A stretch of DNA of 64,000 bases, taken from NCBI RefSeq assembly GCF_002252525.1, contig NZ_NNRM01000012.1, positions 99,501-163,500 on the forward strand. Direction: 5' to 3'. Source of the stretch: Brucella pseudogrignonensis. GTDB taxonomy: Bacteria > Pseudomonadota > Alphaproteobacteria > Rhizobiales > Rhizobiaceae. Each line of letters starts with the position of its first letter. Position 1 is the first letter of the stretch. The position numbers were made by a program, and so were the translations under genes. The notes below the pieces were generated by a model, which worked only from the letters and a program-made list of their open reading frames with translations, searched no databases and was not told the DNA's origin. Of the stretch, positions 26,960 through 36,264 are shown piece by piece.

Positions 26960-27751
26960 ATGCAGTTAGAAGGCAAGGTGGCAATCGTCACGGGGGCTGC
27001 CCGCGGTATTGGCTATGCCATTGCCAAGCGCTTCCTGATGGATGGCGCAAGTGTCGTTTTGTCGGATGTCGATGGCGCAGGCGCCACAAAAGCAGTCAGG
27101 GATCTGGAGCAATATGGCCGGGTTCTCGCCATTGCCTGCGATGTAGGCGACAAACTCGATATTCATAATCTGCTGACCTATGCCACGACCAATCTTGGTG
27201 AGATTGACATCCTCGTCAACAATGCAGGCATCGTGCATCAGGCAGAGTTTCTCGACCTGAAAGAAGATGACTTCGACCGCGTGATGCGCGTCAACCTCAA
27301 GGGCGCTTTTCTTTGCGGTCAAGCCGTCGCAAAACGCATGGTTGCGCGCGTGGAAGCGGGTGGCGAGGCTGGCAGCATCATCAATATTTCGTCGATCAAC
27401 GCGATATTCGGTCTGCCCAATCAGCTTGCCTATTCCGTGTCAAAGGGCGGCATGAACCAACTGACACGCACGATGGCGGTAGCACTCGCCAAATGGGGCA
27501 TTCGCGTCAATGCAATCGGCCCTGGCTCAATCGACACTGACATGCTGTCTGCCGTGAACAACGATGCCGAGGCACGCAAAAAGATACTCGCGCGCACGCC
27601 ATTGGGTAGAATCGGACAAGCATCTGAAATTGCAGCAATAGCCTCATTTCTCGCATCGCGTGATTCAAGCTATGTGACAGGCCAGACGATCTATGCCGAT
27701 GGTGGACGCTTACCGCTGAGCTATACCGCAGAACCGCCTTTCAAGGCCTGA
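26960..27751 (+). CDS. short-chain dehydrogenase/reductase
   Basis: 263 residues, a classical SDR. Cofactor motif TGAARGIG (11-18), NNAG near 90, Ser in INISSIN and the catalytic pair YSVSK. The C-terminus ends YVTGQTIYADGGRLPLSYTAE. The Asp in LSDVDGAG favours NAD over NADP. The substrate is unknown. It lies 80 bp after prpE and could share its transcript. Confidence 0.88.
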   Translation: MQLEGKVAIVTGAARGIGYAIAKRFLMDGASVVLSDVDGAGATKAVRDLEQYGRVLAIACDVGDKLDIHNLLTYATTNLGEIDILVNNAGIVHQAEFLDLKEDDFDRVMRVNLKGAFLCGQAVAKRMVARVEAGGEAGSIINISSINAIFGLPNQLAYSVSKGGMNQLTRTMAVALAKWGIRVNAIGPGSIDTDMLSAVNNDAEARKKILARTPLGRIGQASEIAAIASFLASRDSSYVTGQTIYADGGRLPLSYTAEPPFKA

Positions 27752-27799
27752 TGAAATAGTTGCCGTTTGGGTATATCAGGAAGATAATAATTAACATTG

Positions 27800-27823
27800 C
27801 TCCTGACAGACAGCTGTCAGGAG
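27800..27823. terminator. perfect hairpin after the SDR gene
   Basis: CTCCTGACAG-ACAG-CTGTCAGGAG, ten-base arms, without a T tract. It may be a weak terminator or an operator for the next gene. Confidence 0.45.
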
Positions 27824-27863
27824 GCCTGTGTCATAGTGCATTCTTACAGATGAGGGATTCACC

Positions 27864-28049
27864 ATGGCACTCGCAATCGCACCACTGCTCGCAATTCTGA
27901 AAGAATATAAGCGCAGACAGGACGAACGTCGGCGCTTCGTGCGCACGCAGCGCGCATTCGACAACCTCCCAAGCGACCTGCGCAAGGATATGGGCTGGCC
28001 GGACCGTTATCTCGAACAGCGCCGTAACGCTGCCGATGAGAGGAAATAA
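27864..28049 (+). CDS. small DUF1127-like protein
   Basis: 61 residues: a hydrophobic start, then a basic, Arg-rich segment (KEYKRRQDERRRFVRTQRAF) and the end LPSDLRKDMGWPDRY, like the short DUF1127 helices common in Hyphomicrobiales. Some DUF1127 proteins bind RNA and act in phosphate or carbon metabolism; whether this one does is unknown. GATGAGGGATTCACC precedes the ATG, and the next gene starts five bases after its stop. Confidence 0.75.
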   Translation: MALAIAPLLAILKEYKRRQDERRRFVRTQRAFDNLPSDLRKDMGWPDRYLEQRRNAADERK

Positions 28050-28053
28050 CACC

Positions 28054-28635
28054 ATGGCGGAAACCAAAATGGTCGGCTTCGTCTTCGTTGAGGGCTTTGC
28101 TGATTGGGAATATGGGTTTTTATCGGCATCGGCACGCGAATGGTTCGGCGTAAACACCGTCTCACTTGCTCCTGCAGGTGCGGAAGTCCGTTCGCTCAGC
28201 GGCTTTCGGCTGACACCGGATCGCAGCACGGCACCGGAAGAAAACACTGATCTCGATGCTATTGCCGTCATCGGCTCCGATCTCTGGGCGACGCCGCAGG
28301 CTCCCGATCTGACTGCGCTCTTGCGCGCTATCGCACAAAGATGCGGTGTGGTTGGTGGCATTTGCGGCGCAACACTTGCACTGGCTCGCGCAGGCCTCTT
28401 CAATGGGGTCAATCACACCAGCAATGGCCGAGAATGGATCGCAGAACGCGCACCGCAATATGCGGGTGCCAGCCGCTATCAGGACGTGCCCGATGCTGTT
28501 GCGGATAAGCGCATCGTTTCGGCACCGGGCACAGCGCCCGGCACCTTCGCTGCCGCTTTTCTGGAAACACTGTTTCCAACCGAGCGGGAGCGTATTGGCG
28601 AAATGCGTGCGCTTTTCGCACGCGAATATACTTGA
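28054..28635 (+). CDS. DJ-1/PfpI family (class I glutamine amidotransferase-like) protein
   Basis: 193 residues from the ATG at 28054, whose AGAGGAA site lies inside the end of the previous gene. DJ-1/PfpI fold: KMVGFVFVEGFADWEYG at the N-terminus and the nucleophile elbow VGGICGATLALARAGLF with Cys near 106, followed by NHTSNGREW. Family members are glyoxalases, chaperones or proteases; which applies is not shown. The YafY-type regulator follows seven bases after its stop. Confidence 0.85.
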   Translation: MAETKMVGFVFVEGFADWEYGFLSASAREWFGVNTVSLAPAGAEVRSLSGFRLTPDRSTAPEENTDLDAIAVIGSDLWATPQAPDLTALLRAIAQRCGVVGGICGATLALARAGLFNGVNHTSNGREWIAERAPQYAGASRYQDVPDAVADKRIVSAPGTAPGTFAAAFLETLFPTERERIGEMRALFAREYT

Positions 28636-28642
28636 GATCACC

Positions 28643-29344
28643 ATGCGTCGAGCAGACCGCCTTTTTCAAATCGTTCAGCATCTTCGCGGCGGCAGGCTTG
28701 TCACCGCACGGCAGCTTGCCGAGCGGCTGGAAGTTTCAGAACGCACGATCTATCGCGACATTGCAGATCTGCAATCGACAGGCGTTCCTATCGATGGTGA
28801 AGCCGGCGTCGGCTATATTCTGCGGCAGGGGTTTGAACTACCGCCACTGATGTTTACGCGTGATGAAATCGTGGCACTTGTTGCGGGCGCCCGCCTCATC
28901 CGTGCATGGGGCGGCGTTTCAATGGCGCGCGGTGCAGAAGAAGCCCTGGTCAAGATCGAAGCCGTTCTGCCCAAAGAAGAGCGCGCGCGCATCACCGGCA
29001 CGCAAATCCATGCACCGTCTGCATCAATCAGCGTAAGCGAACGCCGTATCATCGATGCTGTCGAGCGCGCAGTTGATGAAGGCACGGTTCTCAACATCCG
29101 GTATCGCGATCTGGAAGCCCGTGAGAGCGAGCGGGATATCCGTCCGCTTGGTCTGTGGTTCTGGGGCAAGGTCTGGACTGTGATTGGCTGGTGCGAATTG
29201 CGTAATGCTTTCCGCACGTTTCGAACCGACCGCATCATCGCTGCTGACAAATCGGGCCGCACGTTCCGCTCCGAGCGCGGCAAAACACTGGCGGACTTTT
29301 ACCGACTGATGGAAATGAGTGAGTACAACGCATTCAAGGACTAG
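28643..29344 (+). CDS. YafY-type transcriptional regulator (HTH + WYL domain)
   Basis: 233 residues from the ATG at 28643. N-terminal helix-turn-helix (LVTARQLAERLEVSERTIYRDIADLQSTGVPI) and a C-terminal WYL-like ligand domain (LNIRYRDLEARESERDIRPLGLWFWGKVWTVIGWCELRNAFRTFRTDRI). WYL regulators sense nucleotides or other small ligands. Being the last gene after the DUF1127-like and DJ-1 genes, it may regulate them. Confidence 0.88.
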   Translation: MRRADRLFQIVQHLRGGRLVTARQLAERLEVSERTIYRDIADLQSTGVPIDGEAGVGYILRQGFELPPLMFTRDEIVALVAGARLIRAWGGVSMARGAEEALVKIEAVLPKEERARITGTQIHAPSASISVSERRIIDAVERAVDEGTVLNIRYRDLEARESERDIRPLGLWFWGKVWTVIGWCELRNAFRTFRTDRIIAADKSGRTFRSERGKTLADFYRLMEMSEYNAFKD

Positions 29345-29447
29345 AGCGCCGTGCGCCCTTTTGGGCGCACAAAGGTCGCTCTAACACTTTATGTTTACAG
29401 CATAATTTTACCTTAAACTGATTCAAGTTTAAGGAATTATGCTGTAG
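29342..29447. repeat. palindromic intergenic repeat, family C (full copy)
   Basis: 106 bp overlapping the last bases of the YafY-type gene. TAGAGCGCC...CGCTCTAAC then CAGCATAATTTTACCTTAAACT-GATTC with the mirrored arm AGTTTAAGGAATTATGCTG. A further palindromic piece runs on to about 29485. Confidence 0.8.
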
Positions 29448-29503
29448 AGCGCCAGGCGTCGTGCCAGACGCTGAAAGGTCGCTCTTACCTTCCCAAGCAA
29501 CAT

Positions 29504-29534
29504 AAAAAAACCCGCCAGAACGGCGGGTTTTTTG
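29504..29534. terminator. terminator downstream of the DUF1013 gene
   Basis: AAAAAACCCGCC-AGAAC-GGCGGGTTTTTT, bidirectional. Confidence 0.92.
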
Positions 29535-29550
29535 TTCAGTCGAAGAAATC

Positions 29551-30234
29551 TTATTCTTCGTCTTCGTCGGTGTTCGAGCCCTTCAGCGAGGAGAGCTTTG
29601 CGAAAACCTTGTCCGCATCCAGCTCTTCTTCTTCAGGCTTCTCATCACGGTAATCGAAGTTTTCAGTCGCCGATGCTGGCAGCAATGTGCTGTCAGATTC
29701 AACAACTGGACGGTTGCGCGCTGCGCGCTCGACTTCAAGGTCGAGATCGATCTGCGAGCAAAGGCCGAGCGTGACAGGGTCCATTGCAGTCAGGCTTGCC
29801 GAGTTCCAGTGAGTGCGATTGCGAATCTGCTCAATGGTCGACTTGGTCGTACCGATCAGACGCGAAACCTGCGCATCCTTGAGTTCAGGATGATTGCGAA
29901 CCAGCCAGAGAATCGCATTCGGGCGATCCTGACGCTTGGACAGCGGCGTATAACGCGGGCCCTTGCGCTTGGCTTCTGGAACGCGAACCTTTGGCTCGGA
30001 AAGCTTCAGGCGATGATACTGGTCCTTTTCGCCCTTCGCGATTTCTTCGCGCGAAAGCTGGCCGGTGATAACCGGGTCAAGTCCCTTGATACCCTGCGAG
30101 GCCTCACCGTCCGCAATAGCCTTTACTTCGAGCGGATGCAGCTTGCAGAGAGCCGCGATCTGGTCAAAGGACAGCGCCGTATTATCAACGAGCCAGACTG
30201 CCGTTGCCTTCGGCATAAGAAGCTGGGTGGCCAT
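29551..30234 (-). CDS. trcR: DUF1013 cell-cycle regulator (TrcR-like)
   Basis: 227 residues: TAVWLVDNTALSFDQIAALCKLHPLEVKAIADGEA near the start is a helix-turn-helix, and VRNHPELKDAQVSRLIGTTKSTIEQIRNRTHWN near 115-145 a second. The C-terminus is very acidic (EEEELDADKVF, NTDEDEE). The family is found only in alphaproteobacteria and is named TrcR for a cell-cycle transcription role. Terminator at once downstream. Confidence 0.88.
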   Translation of the reverse strand: MATQLLMPKATAVWLVDNTALSFDQIAALCKLHPLEVKAIADGEASQGIKGLDPVITGQLSREEIAKGEKDQYHRLKLSEPKVRVPEAKRKGPRYTPLSKRQDRPNAILWLVRNHPELKDAQVSRLIGTTKSTIEQIRNRTHWNSASLTAMDPVTLGLCSQIDLDLEVERAARNRPVVESDSTLLPASATENFDYRDEKPEEEELDADKVFAKLSSLKGSNTDEDEE

Positions 30235-30386
30235 TAGATATAATCCTCTTGTTCGTCCGCTCCGGTAGGGCGGGCCGTGGGAAAAACCACAAATTCCGGG
30301 AAATCACGGTCTATATATATTTTTTTTGTGCGCAGAGCAAGAAACTGCTGCCATGACATCCCAGGTTCTCTCGCAAATCTCTTAGG

Positions 30387-31391
30387 TCAGGCGACATCAA
30401 GCACGATTTTGCCAATGTGCTGGCTGCCTTCCATACGATCATGCGCCCGCCAAGCATCTTTAAGCGGGAAGATCATATCCATCACAGGGGCAACCTGACG
30501 CTGTGCCAGAAGCGGCCAGACTTTCGCTTCCAATTCGCGCGCGATGCCTGCCTTGAACTCAACCGAACGTGATCGCAATGTCGAGCCGGTATGGGTCAGG
30601 CGCTTGGTCATCAGGATTGCGAAATTAGCCGTTGCCTTTGCCCCGTTCAGGAAGGCGATCTGCACGATGCGACCATCTTCGGCTGCCGCCTTGTAATTAC
30701 GGTCAACGTAATCGCCACCAACCATATCGAGGATCACATCGGCTCCCTTGCCGCCGGTCATCTCTTTGACGACTGCGACAAAATCTTCGTCGCTATAATT
30801 AATGGCGCGATCAGCGCCAAGCTTTAAACAGGCATCGCACTTTGCTTGGGAGCCAGCCGTTACAATAACGCTTGCTCCAAAGGCTTTGCCAAGCTGAATA
30901 GCCGTCGTGCCAATCCCTGACGAGCCGCCATGGATCAGCAGGGTTTCACCTTCTTTAAGGCCACCGCGTTCAAATACATTATGCCAGACCGTGAAGAAGG
31001 TCTCAGGGATGGCTGCGGCCTCGATATATCCATAGCCCGACGGCAGAGGCAGAGCAGTAGTTTCGTGCACAGTGGCATATTCTGCATAGCCGCCACCGGC
31101 AAGCAGCGCCACGACCTGATCGCCGATGTGATAGCGTTTCACACCCTCGCCGATCGCAACGATGTCACCGGCAATTTCAAGCCCTGGTATGTCCGACGCG
31201 CCGGGTGGCGGCGCATAACTGCCCTGACGCTGCAACACATCTGGCCGGTTCACACCTGCCGCCCGAACCCGCACCAGCACCTCGCCTGCCTTCGGCTCGG
31301 GCACCGAGCGCTGTACGGAGCGCAATACATTGGCGTCGCCCGGCTCGGAAATTTCGATTGCGGTCATCTGGGAAGGCAATTCAGCCATCAT
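30387..31391 (-). CDS. NAD(P)H:quinone oxidoreductase, PIG3 type
   Basis: 334 residues from the ATG at 31391, with AGGAG eight bases before. Zinc-free medium-chain dehydrogenase: the GroES-like half includes GEVLVRVRAAGVNRPDVLQRQG, the nucleotide site is IHGGSSGIGTTAIQLGKAFG, and ILDMVGGDYVDRNYKAAAEDGRIV follows. It reduces quinones with NADPH. Single gene; a family A repeat stands upstream. Confidence 0.9.
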   Translation of the reverse strand: MMAELPSQMTAIEISEPGDANVLRSVQRSVPEPKAGEVLVRVRAAGVNRPDVLQRQGSYAPPPGASDIPGLEIAGDIVAIGEGVKRYHIGDQVVALLAGGGYAEYATVHETTALPLPSGYGYIEAAAIPETFFTVWHNVFERGGLKEGETLLIHGGSSGIGTTAIQLGKAFGASVIVTAGSQAKCDACLKLGADRAINYSDEDFVAVVKEMTGGKGADVILDMVGGDYVDRNYKAAAEDGRIVQIAFLNGAKATANFAILMTKRLTHTGSTLRSRSVEFKAGIARELEAKVWPLLAQRQVAPVMDMIFPLKDAWRAHDRMEGSQHIGKIVLDVA

Positions 31392-31520
31392 GATCAAAGC
31401 TCCTGTTAAAATCTCTCGTCGCAGAAATACCGCACACACAACTGCACAAATACATCCTGCTCATTTTCAGAGAATTCATCATCGATTTCTGGAAATATAT
31501 ATGCGAAGATTCAAGGTGTT

Positions 31521-31625
31521 ATAGCATTTCCCGCAAAAGTGCGAAGCGGTTTTGCGTCGGATAATGCGTAAAAACAAACAGTTACAGCGGTTCCAACGAT
31601 TCTTTCTTAACTGAAACCGCTGTAA
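31521..31625. repeat. palindromic intergenic repeat, family A
   Basis: ATAGCATTTCCCGCAAAAGTGCG...AATGCGTAAAAACAAAC and the hairpin TTACAGCGGTTCC...GAAACCGCTGTAA. Very close to the copy at 6706. Confidence 0.8.
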
Positions 31626-31671
31626 ATCTTTTCTGTCTTTATAAGCACGCCATAGACTCCGGAGGAAGGCC

Positions 31672-31863
31672 ATGAGCGGTTTTGATGAAGAGGTCAAAAA
31701 GCCACGCGAAAGCGTCGTTCTCAGCGAGGATGAGCTGTCTCTGCTGTCGGTGATCGAAATCGACCAGCGTATCGCTTTGCTACAATCCGAAATCGAACGT
31801 CTGAAAGCAGAAAGGCTCCGAAAGGGCGACAGCCGCGCGGCTGCAGAAGCTCTTTTCCGCTGA
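31672..31863 (+). CDS. DUF1192 small protein
   Basis: 63 residues, acidic N-terminus then IEIDQRIALLQSEIERLKAERLRK, a short coiled coil typical of DUF1192. GGAGG stands before the ATG. It occurs across alphaproteobacteria near DUF465-type genes. No known function. Confidence 0.85.
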   Translation: MSGFDEEVKKPRESVVLSEDELSLLSVIEIDQRIALLQSEIERLKAERLRKGDSRAAAEALFR

Positions 31864-31943
31864 GGCGGCACGTTTTCGCCTCAGTATCAGCGATAAATCA
31901 AAGCCACTTCAATACGGCTTCATGAAATTCCGGGAACGTAATA

Positions 31944-33182
31944 TTGCGTATTTACATTCAGGTTCTGGCGCTGCTTTGCGGCACAGCCTTTCTCTTGATG
32001 GCCTCTGGCCTGCATGGCCTGCTGCTGCCCCTGCGCGGCGGACTTGAAGGCTTCTCCGTTGCTTCACTTGGTATGCTGGGCACGACATGGGCGGGCGGTT
32101 TTGTCGCTGGCTGCATTTTCGCCCCGCGCCTGGTGCGACGTGTCGGCCATGTCCGCGCTTTTGGCTGTTTTGCAGCTTCCGCCGCCATCATCGCTCTTTT
32201 GTCAGGCATCTATATCGATGCAATCTCATGGATCATTCTGCGAACCTTCACCGGCTTCTCGATGGCAGGCGCTTTCATGGTGATCGAAAGCTGGCTGAAC
32301 GAGCGCGCCACCAATGAGTCCCGTGGCAAGATTTTCGGCCTCTATATGATGGTCAACTATGGTGCCACCATGAGCGGTCAGATGATGGTGGCAAATGGCG
32401 ATATCAGGAGCGATCATCTGTTCATGATCACCGGCATTCTTTTCTGCCTGGCACTGATACCCACCGCCATGTCGACAGCGGTAAGCCCAAAACCGCTGAC
32501 CGAAGTACAGCTTGATCTCAAGGCGCTTTACCGCAATTCACCTGCCGCCTTCGTCGGCTGCATCCTGATTGGCATAGCGAATGGTGCCTGGGGTACACTT
32601 GGCGCTGTTTTCGGCGCAAAATCGGGCATTTCAACCACCGAAATCGCGCTTATGGTCAGCGTAACCATCGCAGCTGGTGCCTTGATGCAAATCCCGGTCG
32701 GGCGAATTTCCGACCTGATAGACCGGCGTTATGTTCTGGCCGGTGTAGCTTCTCTCGCAGCCTTTGTCGGTCTTATGGCCTTCATCATCGGCCCGTCCAA
32801 TGGCAAGGTCATCATCATTATGACCGGCTGCTATGGCGCGCTGGCCTATGCGCTTTACCCGGTTGCCGTCGCCCACGCAAACGACCATGCCTCGGCGGAA
32901 AGCTTTGTGAAAGTATCGAGCGGATTGCTGTTGCTTTATGGCTTCGGAACGATGCTGGGGCCACTGCTTGCAGCCGCTGCCATGGATATCTTCTGGCCAT
33001 CTGGGCTGTTTGCCATCACAGCGCTCTCGCATATTTCCATCACAGCCTATGCGCTGTTCCGCTCACGCAAGCGGGCATCCGTGCCAAAGGCTGAAAAGGA
33101 ACAGTTCAAGAGTATGCCGTCTGTGAAAAGTGCAACACCTGAAGCCATGAACCTTGATCCAAGGGCTGAAGCGGAAGGCTGA
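31944..33182 (+). CDS. MFS transporter (YcaD-like)
   Basis: 412 residues with about 12 membrane helices and the MFS features FAPRLVRRVGHVRAFG and RISDLIDRRYVLAG. The start is a TTG at 31944 with GGGAA upstream; a nearby ATG at 31922 is out of frame and the first in-frame ATG would remove the first helix. The C-terminus is a polar tail. Substrate unknown. Own terminator follows. Confidence 0.85.
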   Translation: MRIYIQVLALLCGTAFLLMASGLHGLLLPLRGGLEGFSVASLGMLGTTWAGGFVAGCIFAPRLVRRVGHVRAFGCFAASAAIIALLSGIYIDAISWIILRTFTGFSMAGAFMVIESWLNERATNESRGKIFGLYMMVNYGATMSGQMMVANGDIRSDHLFMITGILFCLALIPTAMSTAVSPKPLTEVQLDLKALYRNSPAAFVGCILIGIANGAWGTLGAVFGAKSGISTTEIALMVSVTIAAGALMQIPVGRISDLIDRRYVLAGVASLAAFVGLMAFIIGPSNGKVIIIMTGCYGALAYALYPVAVAHANDHASAESFVKVSSGLLLLYGFGTMLGPLLAAAAMDIFWPSGLFAITALSHISITAYALFRSRKRASVPKAEKEQFKSMPSVKSATPEAMNLDPRAEAEG

Positions 33183-33205
33183 GTACAACCTTCAGACAGA
33201 CAACA

Positions 33206-33232
33206 AAAAAGCAGCGAATATTCGCTGCTTTC
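33206..33232 (+). terminator. terminator after the MFS gene
   Basis: GCAGCGAA-TA-TTCGCTGC followed by TTTCTT, preceded by A's. Confidence 0.85.
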
Positions 33233-33246
33233 TTCGGTGTCTTTTA

Positions 33247-33315
33247 AAGCATTTTCGGCAAAATTGCGAAGCGGTTTTGTGTGGGATAATGCGATAAAAA
33301 CAGGAAATGCTCTAT
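33247..33315. repeat. family A repeat, short form
   Basis: AGCATTTTCGGCAAAATTGCGAAGCG...AATGCGATAAAAACAGGAAATGCTCT: the first half of the family closed by its own inverted tip, without the second hairpin. Confidence 0.65.
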
Positions 33316-33360
33316 GGTGAGCACCTTTGCAAAATCATTTGATTTTAAAAGCTGATGTGC

Positions 33361-33381
33361 GGCGGCTGTTGCACAGCCGCC
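33361..33381. terminator. hairpin downstream of the first DUF465 gene
   Basis: GGCGGCTGT-TG-CACAGCCGCC-type stem; no T tract on either side, so a weak terminator at best. Confidence 0.4.
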
Positions 33382-33452
33382 AATATCAGTAACAGTACCA
33401 TCCTGTTGATCATCACCAACGGCGATTGAAATACCGTTTAAAACTCCTGTGT

Positions 33453-33635
33453 TTAATGTCGTGTCACCTGAGTTTTAAGTTTCTCGATCTGCTCCTTGAG
33501 AACGAGTTTCTTGCGCTTGAGAGAAGTAACATGCAGGTCATCAATTGCCGGTGACGCTAAAGCCTCGGAGATTTCCTCTTCCAAAGCGCCGTGCTTCTGT
33601 TCAAGCGTGGCAAGATGGGACTCGATAGCCATCAT
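33453..33635 (-). CDS. DUF465 (YdcH-like) small protein
   Basis: 60 residues from the ATG at 33635 (a neighbouring TTG and a second ATG are alternatives). IESHLATLEQKHGALEEEISEAL and DLHVTSLKRKKLVLKEQIEKL are the two helices of the DUF465 hairpin. Function unknown. Divergent from a second DUF465 gene; the 344 bp between the two genes shows no other gene or clear motif. Confidence 0.85.
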   Translation of the reverse strand: MMAIESHLATLEQKHGALEEEISEALASPAIDDLHVTSLKRKKLVLKEQIEKLKTQVTRH

Positions 33636-33979
33636 CAATTCTCCTTTGAATGATTACCCAAAGGACAGAGCCATGTAGCAGTTTTGCCAACAGAATGGCT
33701 CCATCCGCTCTCACCTGCGCAAACGCCCGGTACACCTCCTGTTATCCGGGCCAATTACGCAGTCCCGGCTGCCATTCAACAGTTTGTCAGTCGAAACTTC
33801 CGGCAACCGTTGTTCATGACAGAACAATGACACTGTGGCATGAGTTTGGTGGAAAGTCGAATTTGTTTTGGTAGCATTTTCCAATCACGAAAAATGTGAT
33901 AAAGGCTTCGCTCGAAACGGGTCTGCCCCAATCTGGTGCGGCCCGTAATATCATTCTGGAACAATACGGGGCAAACCGC

Positions 33980-34183
33980 ATGTCCGATCAGGAACAGGCC
34001 GAAATCAGATTGGCCGTAGCACGTCTGAAACAGGAACACGCGGATTTCGATGCAGCCATAAATGCCATGATGCAGGTGGGCTGCGATCAGCTGCGCATTC
34101 AGCGCATGAAAAAGAAAAAACTCGCCATCAAGGATAAGCTGCAGGAAATGGAAGATCAGGTCATCCCTGACATTATCGCCTGA
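33980..34183 (+). CDS. DUF465 (YdcH-like) small protein, second copy
   Basis: 67 residues from MSDQEQAEIRLAVARLKQEHADFDAAINAM, ending RMKKKKLAIKDKLQEMEDQVIPD. The frame runs open upstream to 33896 without support. Paralogous to the divergent gene at 33453. It is 95 bp ahead of purE with a hairpin-like GCCGGGGTTCGCCCGGC stretch between. Confidence 0.85.
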   Translation: MSDQEQAEIRLAVARLKQEHADFDAAINAMMQVGCDQLRIQRMKKKKLAIKDKLQEMEDQVIPDIIA

Positions 34184-34278
34184 GCATCTGACAAAAGACG
34201 TTTTACAGCCGGGGTTCGCCCGGCTTTGTTTTTCAATATACCAACCACCGAACGATTGAAGCGGAGCAGGAAGGATCA

Positions 34279-34773
34279 ATGAGCGTGAGTGCAGACGTCG
34301 CCATCATCATGGGCAGCCAGTCCGATTGGGAAACCATGCGTCATGCAGCAGACACACTGGAGGCTCTCGGCATTTCCTTTGACGCCCGCATCGTCTCTGC
34401 GCATCGCACGCCAGACCGCCTCGTCGCTTTCGCCAAAGGTGCAAAGGCTGAGGGTTTCAAGGTCGTGATCGCCGGCGCCGGTGGCGCAGCTCACCTTCCC
34501 GGCATGGCAGCAGCCATGACCCCTCTTCCAGTCTTTGGTGTGCCCGTGCAGTCAAAAGCACTTTCTGGACAGGACTCGCTCCTTTCGATTGTGCAGATGC
34601 CAGCAGGCATTCCGGTCGGCACACTCGCTATCGGCCGCGCCGGGGCCGTCAATGCTGCTCTGCTCGCAGCAGCCGTTCTCGCACTTTACGACGATGCACT
34701 TGCTGCCCGTCTTGACGAATGGCGCACAGCGCAAACCGAAAGCGTCGCTGAACGCCCATCCGACGAGGTCTGA
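34279..34773 (+). CDS. purE: N5-carboxyaminoimidazole ribonucleotide mutase
   Basis: 164 residues. [14 protein letters not shown] with the substrate loop, [14 protein letters not shown], and [12 protein letters not shown]. It converts N5-CAIR to CAIR in purine synthesis, using the product of PurK, whose gene starts one base after its stop. Good match for class I PurE. Confidence 0.96.
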   Translation: MSVSADVAIIMGSQSDWETMRHAADTLEALGISFDARIVSAHRTPDRLVAFAKGAKAEGFKVVIAGAGGAAHLPGMAAAMTPLPVFGVPVQSKALSGQDSLLSIVQMPAGIPVGTLAIGRAGAVNAALLAAAVLALYDDALAARLDEWRTAQTESVAERPSDEV

Positions 34774-34774
34774 T

Positions 34775-35863
34775 ATGGCAAATTCCGCACTGAAGGCTGG
34801 ATCAACGATCGGCATTATCGGCGGCGGCCAGTTGGGTCGTATGCTGGCCATGGCAGCCGCACGCCTTGGCTATGAGACGATCATTCTGGAGCCACAGGCA
34901 GATTGCCCGGCGGCTCAGGTGTCAAATCGCCAGATCATCGCAGCCTATGATGATCCCACTGCTCTTGCTGAGCTTGCGGCGGCCTCCGACGTTATCACCT
35001 ATGAATTCGAGAACGTGCCGGTATCGGCAGCAGACAAGCTTGCAGAATCGGCGCTCGTTTTCCCACCACCGGCAGCGCTTGAAATCTCGCAGGATCGCTT
35101 CACCGAGAAGCAGTTCCTCAATGAAAGCGGTATTGAGACTGCGCCCTGGCGCCTTGTCGATGATGAGGAAACGCTCATTGCAGCGCTCGGTGCTTTGGGA
35201 GAACGCGGCATTCTGAAAACCCGCCGTCTCGGCTATGATGGCAAAGGGCAGGTTCGCCTGACGTCGCTTGATGAGAATGAAGCGCATGCAGCACTTGAGA
35301 CAATCAAGCACGCACCGGCAATTCTCGAAGGCTTTGTCGCATTCGAGCGCGAAGTCTCGGTCATTGCAGCCCGTGATCGCGACGGCAATGTAGCAATCTT
35401 CGATATTGCGGAAAACGTTCATAAGGACGGCATTCTCGCAACCTCAACGGTTCCAGCCGCCATCTCGGCTCAGACAGCAGAAGCTGCGAGCAAGGCCGCT
35501 GAGAAGCTCCTGCATGCGCTTGATTATGTCGGTGTGCTTGGTCTCGAATTCTTCGTCCTCGCAGATGGCACACTGCTTGCCAATGAATTTGCACCACGCG
35601 TTCACAATTCCGGCCACTGGACGGAAGCCGCTTGCGCGATCTCGCAGTTCGAGCAGCACATTCGCGCCGTTGCAAGCCTCCCGCTGGGCGACACCGTGCG
35701 CCATTCGGATTGTGTGATGGAGAATCTGATCGGCGATGACGTCGAAAAGGTGCCAGCGATTCTCGCAGAATCGAATGCTGTGCTGCATCTCTACGGTAAG
35801 AAAGAAGCGCGCCCAGGCCGCAAGATGGGTCACGTAACCCGTATAAAGCCCCGTGCAAACTAA
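34775..35863 (+). CDS. purK: N5-carboxyaminoimidazole ribonucleotide synthase
   Basis: 362 residues, ATP-grasp. The ATG at 34775 follows the purE TGA by one base; the same frame is open through purE but that part is a shadow. GIIGGGQLGRMLAMAA at the N-terminus, ITYEFENVP, KTRRLGYDGKGQ and NEFAPRVHNSGHWT for substrate and metal binding. Makes N5-CAIR from AIR, ATP and bicarbonate. Confidence 0.96.
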   Translation: MANSALKAGSTIGIIGGGQLGRMLAMAAARLGYETIILEPQADCPAAQVSNRQIIAAYDDPTALAELAAASDVITYEFENVPVSAADKLAESALVFPPPAALEISQDRFTEKQFLNESGIETAPWRLVDDEETLIAALGALGERGILKTRRLGYDGKGQVRLTSLDENEAHAALETIKHAPAILEGFVAFEREVSVIAARDRDGNVAIFDIAENVHKDGILATSTVPAAISAQTAEAASKAAEKLLHALDYVGVLGLEFFVLADGTLLANEFAPRVHNSGHWTEAACAISQFEQHIRAVASLPLGDTVRHSDCVMENLIGDDVEKVPAILAESNAVLHLYGKKEARPGRKMGHVTRIKPRAN

Positions 35864-35865
35864 AC

Positions 35866-35898
35866 TTCACGGAGGAATCTGTCAGATTCTTCCGTGAA
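35866..35898 (+). terminator. hairpin after purK
   Basis: TTCACGGAGGAATCT-GTC-AGATTCTTCCGTGAA, long near-perfect arms but no T tract. Confidence 0.65.
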
Positions 35899-36098
35899 CA
35901 GCCCCTGAGGCCAAGATTTTCCGAACCTGACTTCGTGAATCTGCGGCGCAGGAGTTGACATTTGGCTGGAATATTGTGTATTTCGGCCAACCCTTCGGGC
36001 AGGAATACTGCCTGTAACCAATTGGCGCCTTGGGCGCCTGTTTTTATGAAGCCCCGAGACATGTCATGTCGATGGGCCAACCAAGACCGGTGATTGAC

Positions 36099-36224
36099 AT
36101 GAAGATCAAGAATTCGCTCAAGGCGCTCAAGGCCCGTCATCGTGACTGCCAGCTCGTTCGCCGCAAGGGCCGCGTTTACATCATCAATAAGACTGCTCCG
36201 CGCTTCAAGGCACGTCAGGGCTAA
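36099..36224 (+). CDS. rpmJ: 50S ribosomal protein L36
   Basis: 41 residues, [16 protein letters not shown] then [15 protein letters not shown]; the longer frame from 36030 is not real. Only one of the four zinc-ligand Cys is left, so this is the zinc-independent type. It sits alone, away from the spc operon. Confidence 0.94.
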   Translation: MKIKNSLKALKARHRDCQLVRRKGRVYIINKTAPRFKARQG

Positions 36225-36264
36225 TCTTATTTCTGATTTTGCATTTGACGTTCCGCTGCGTATA

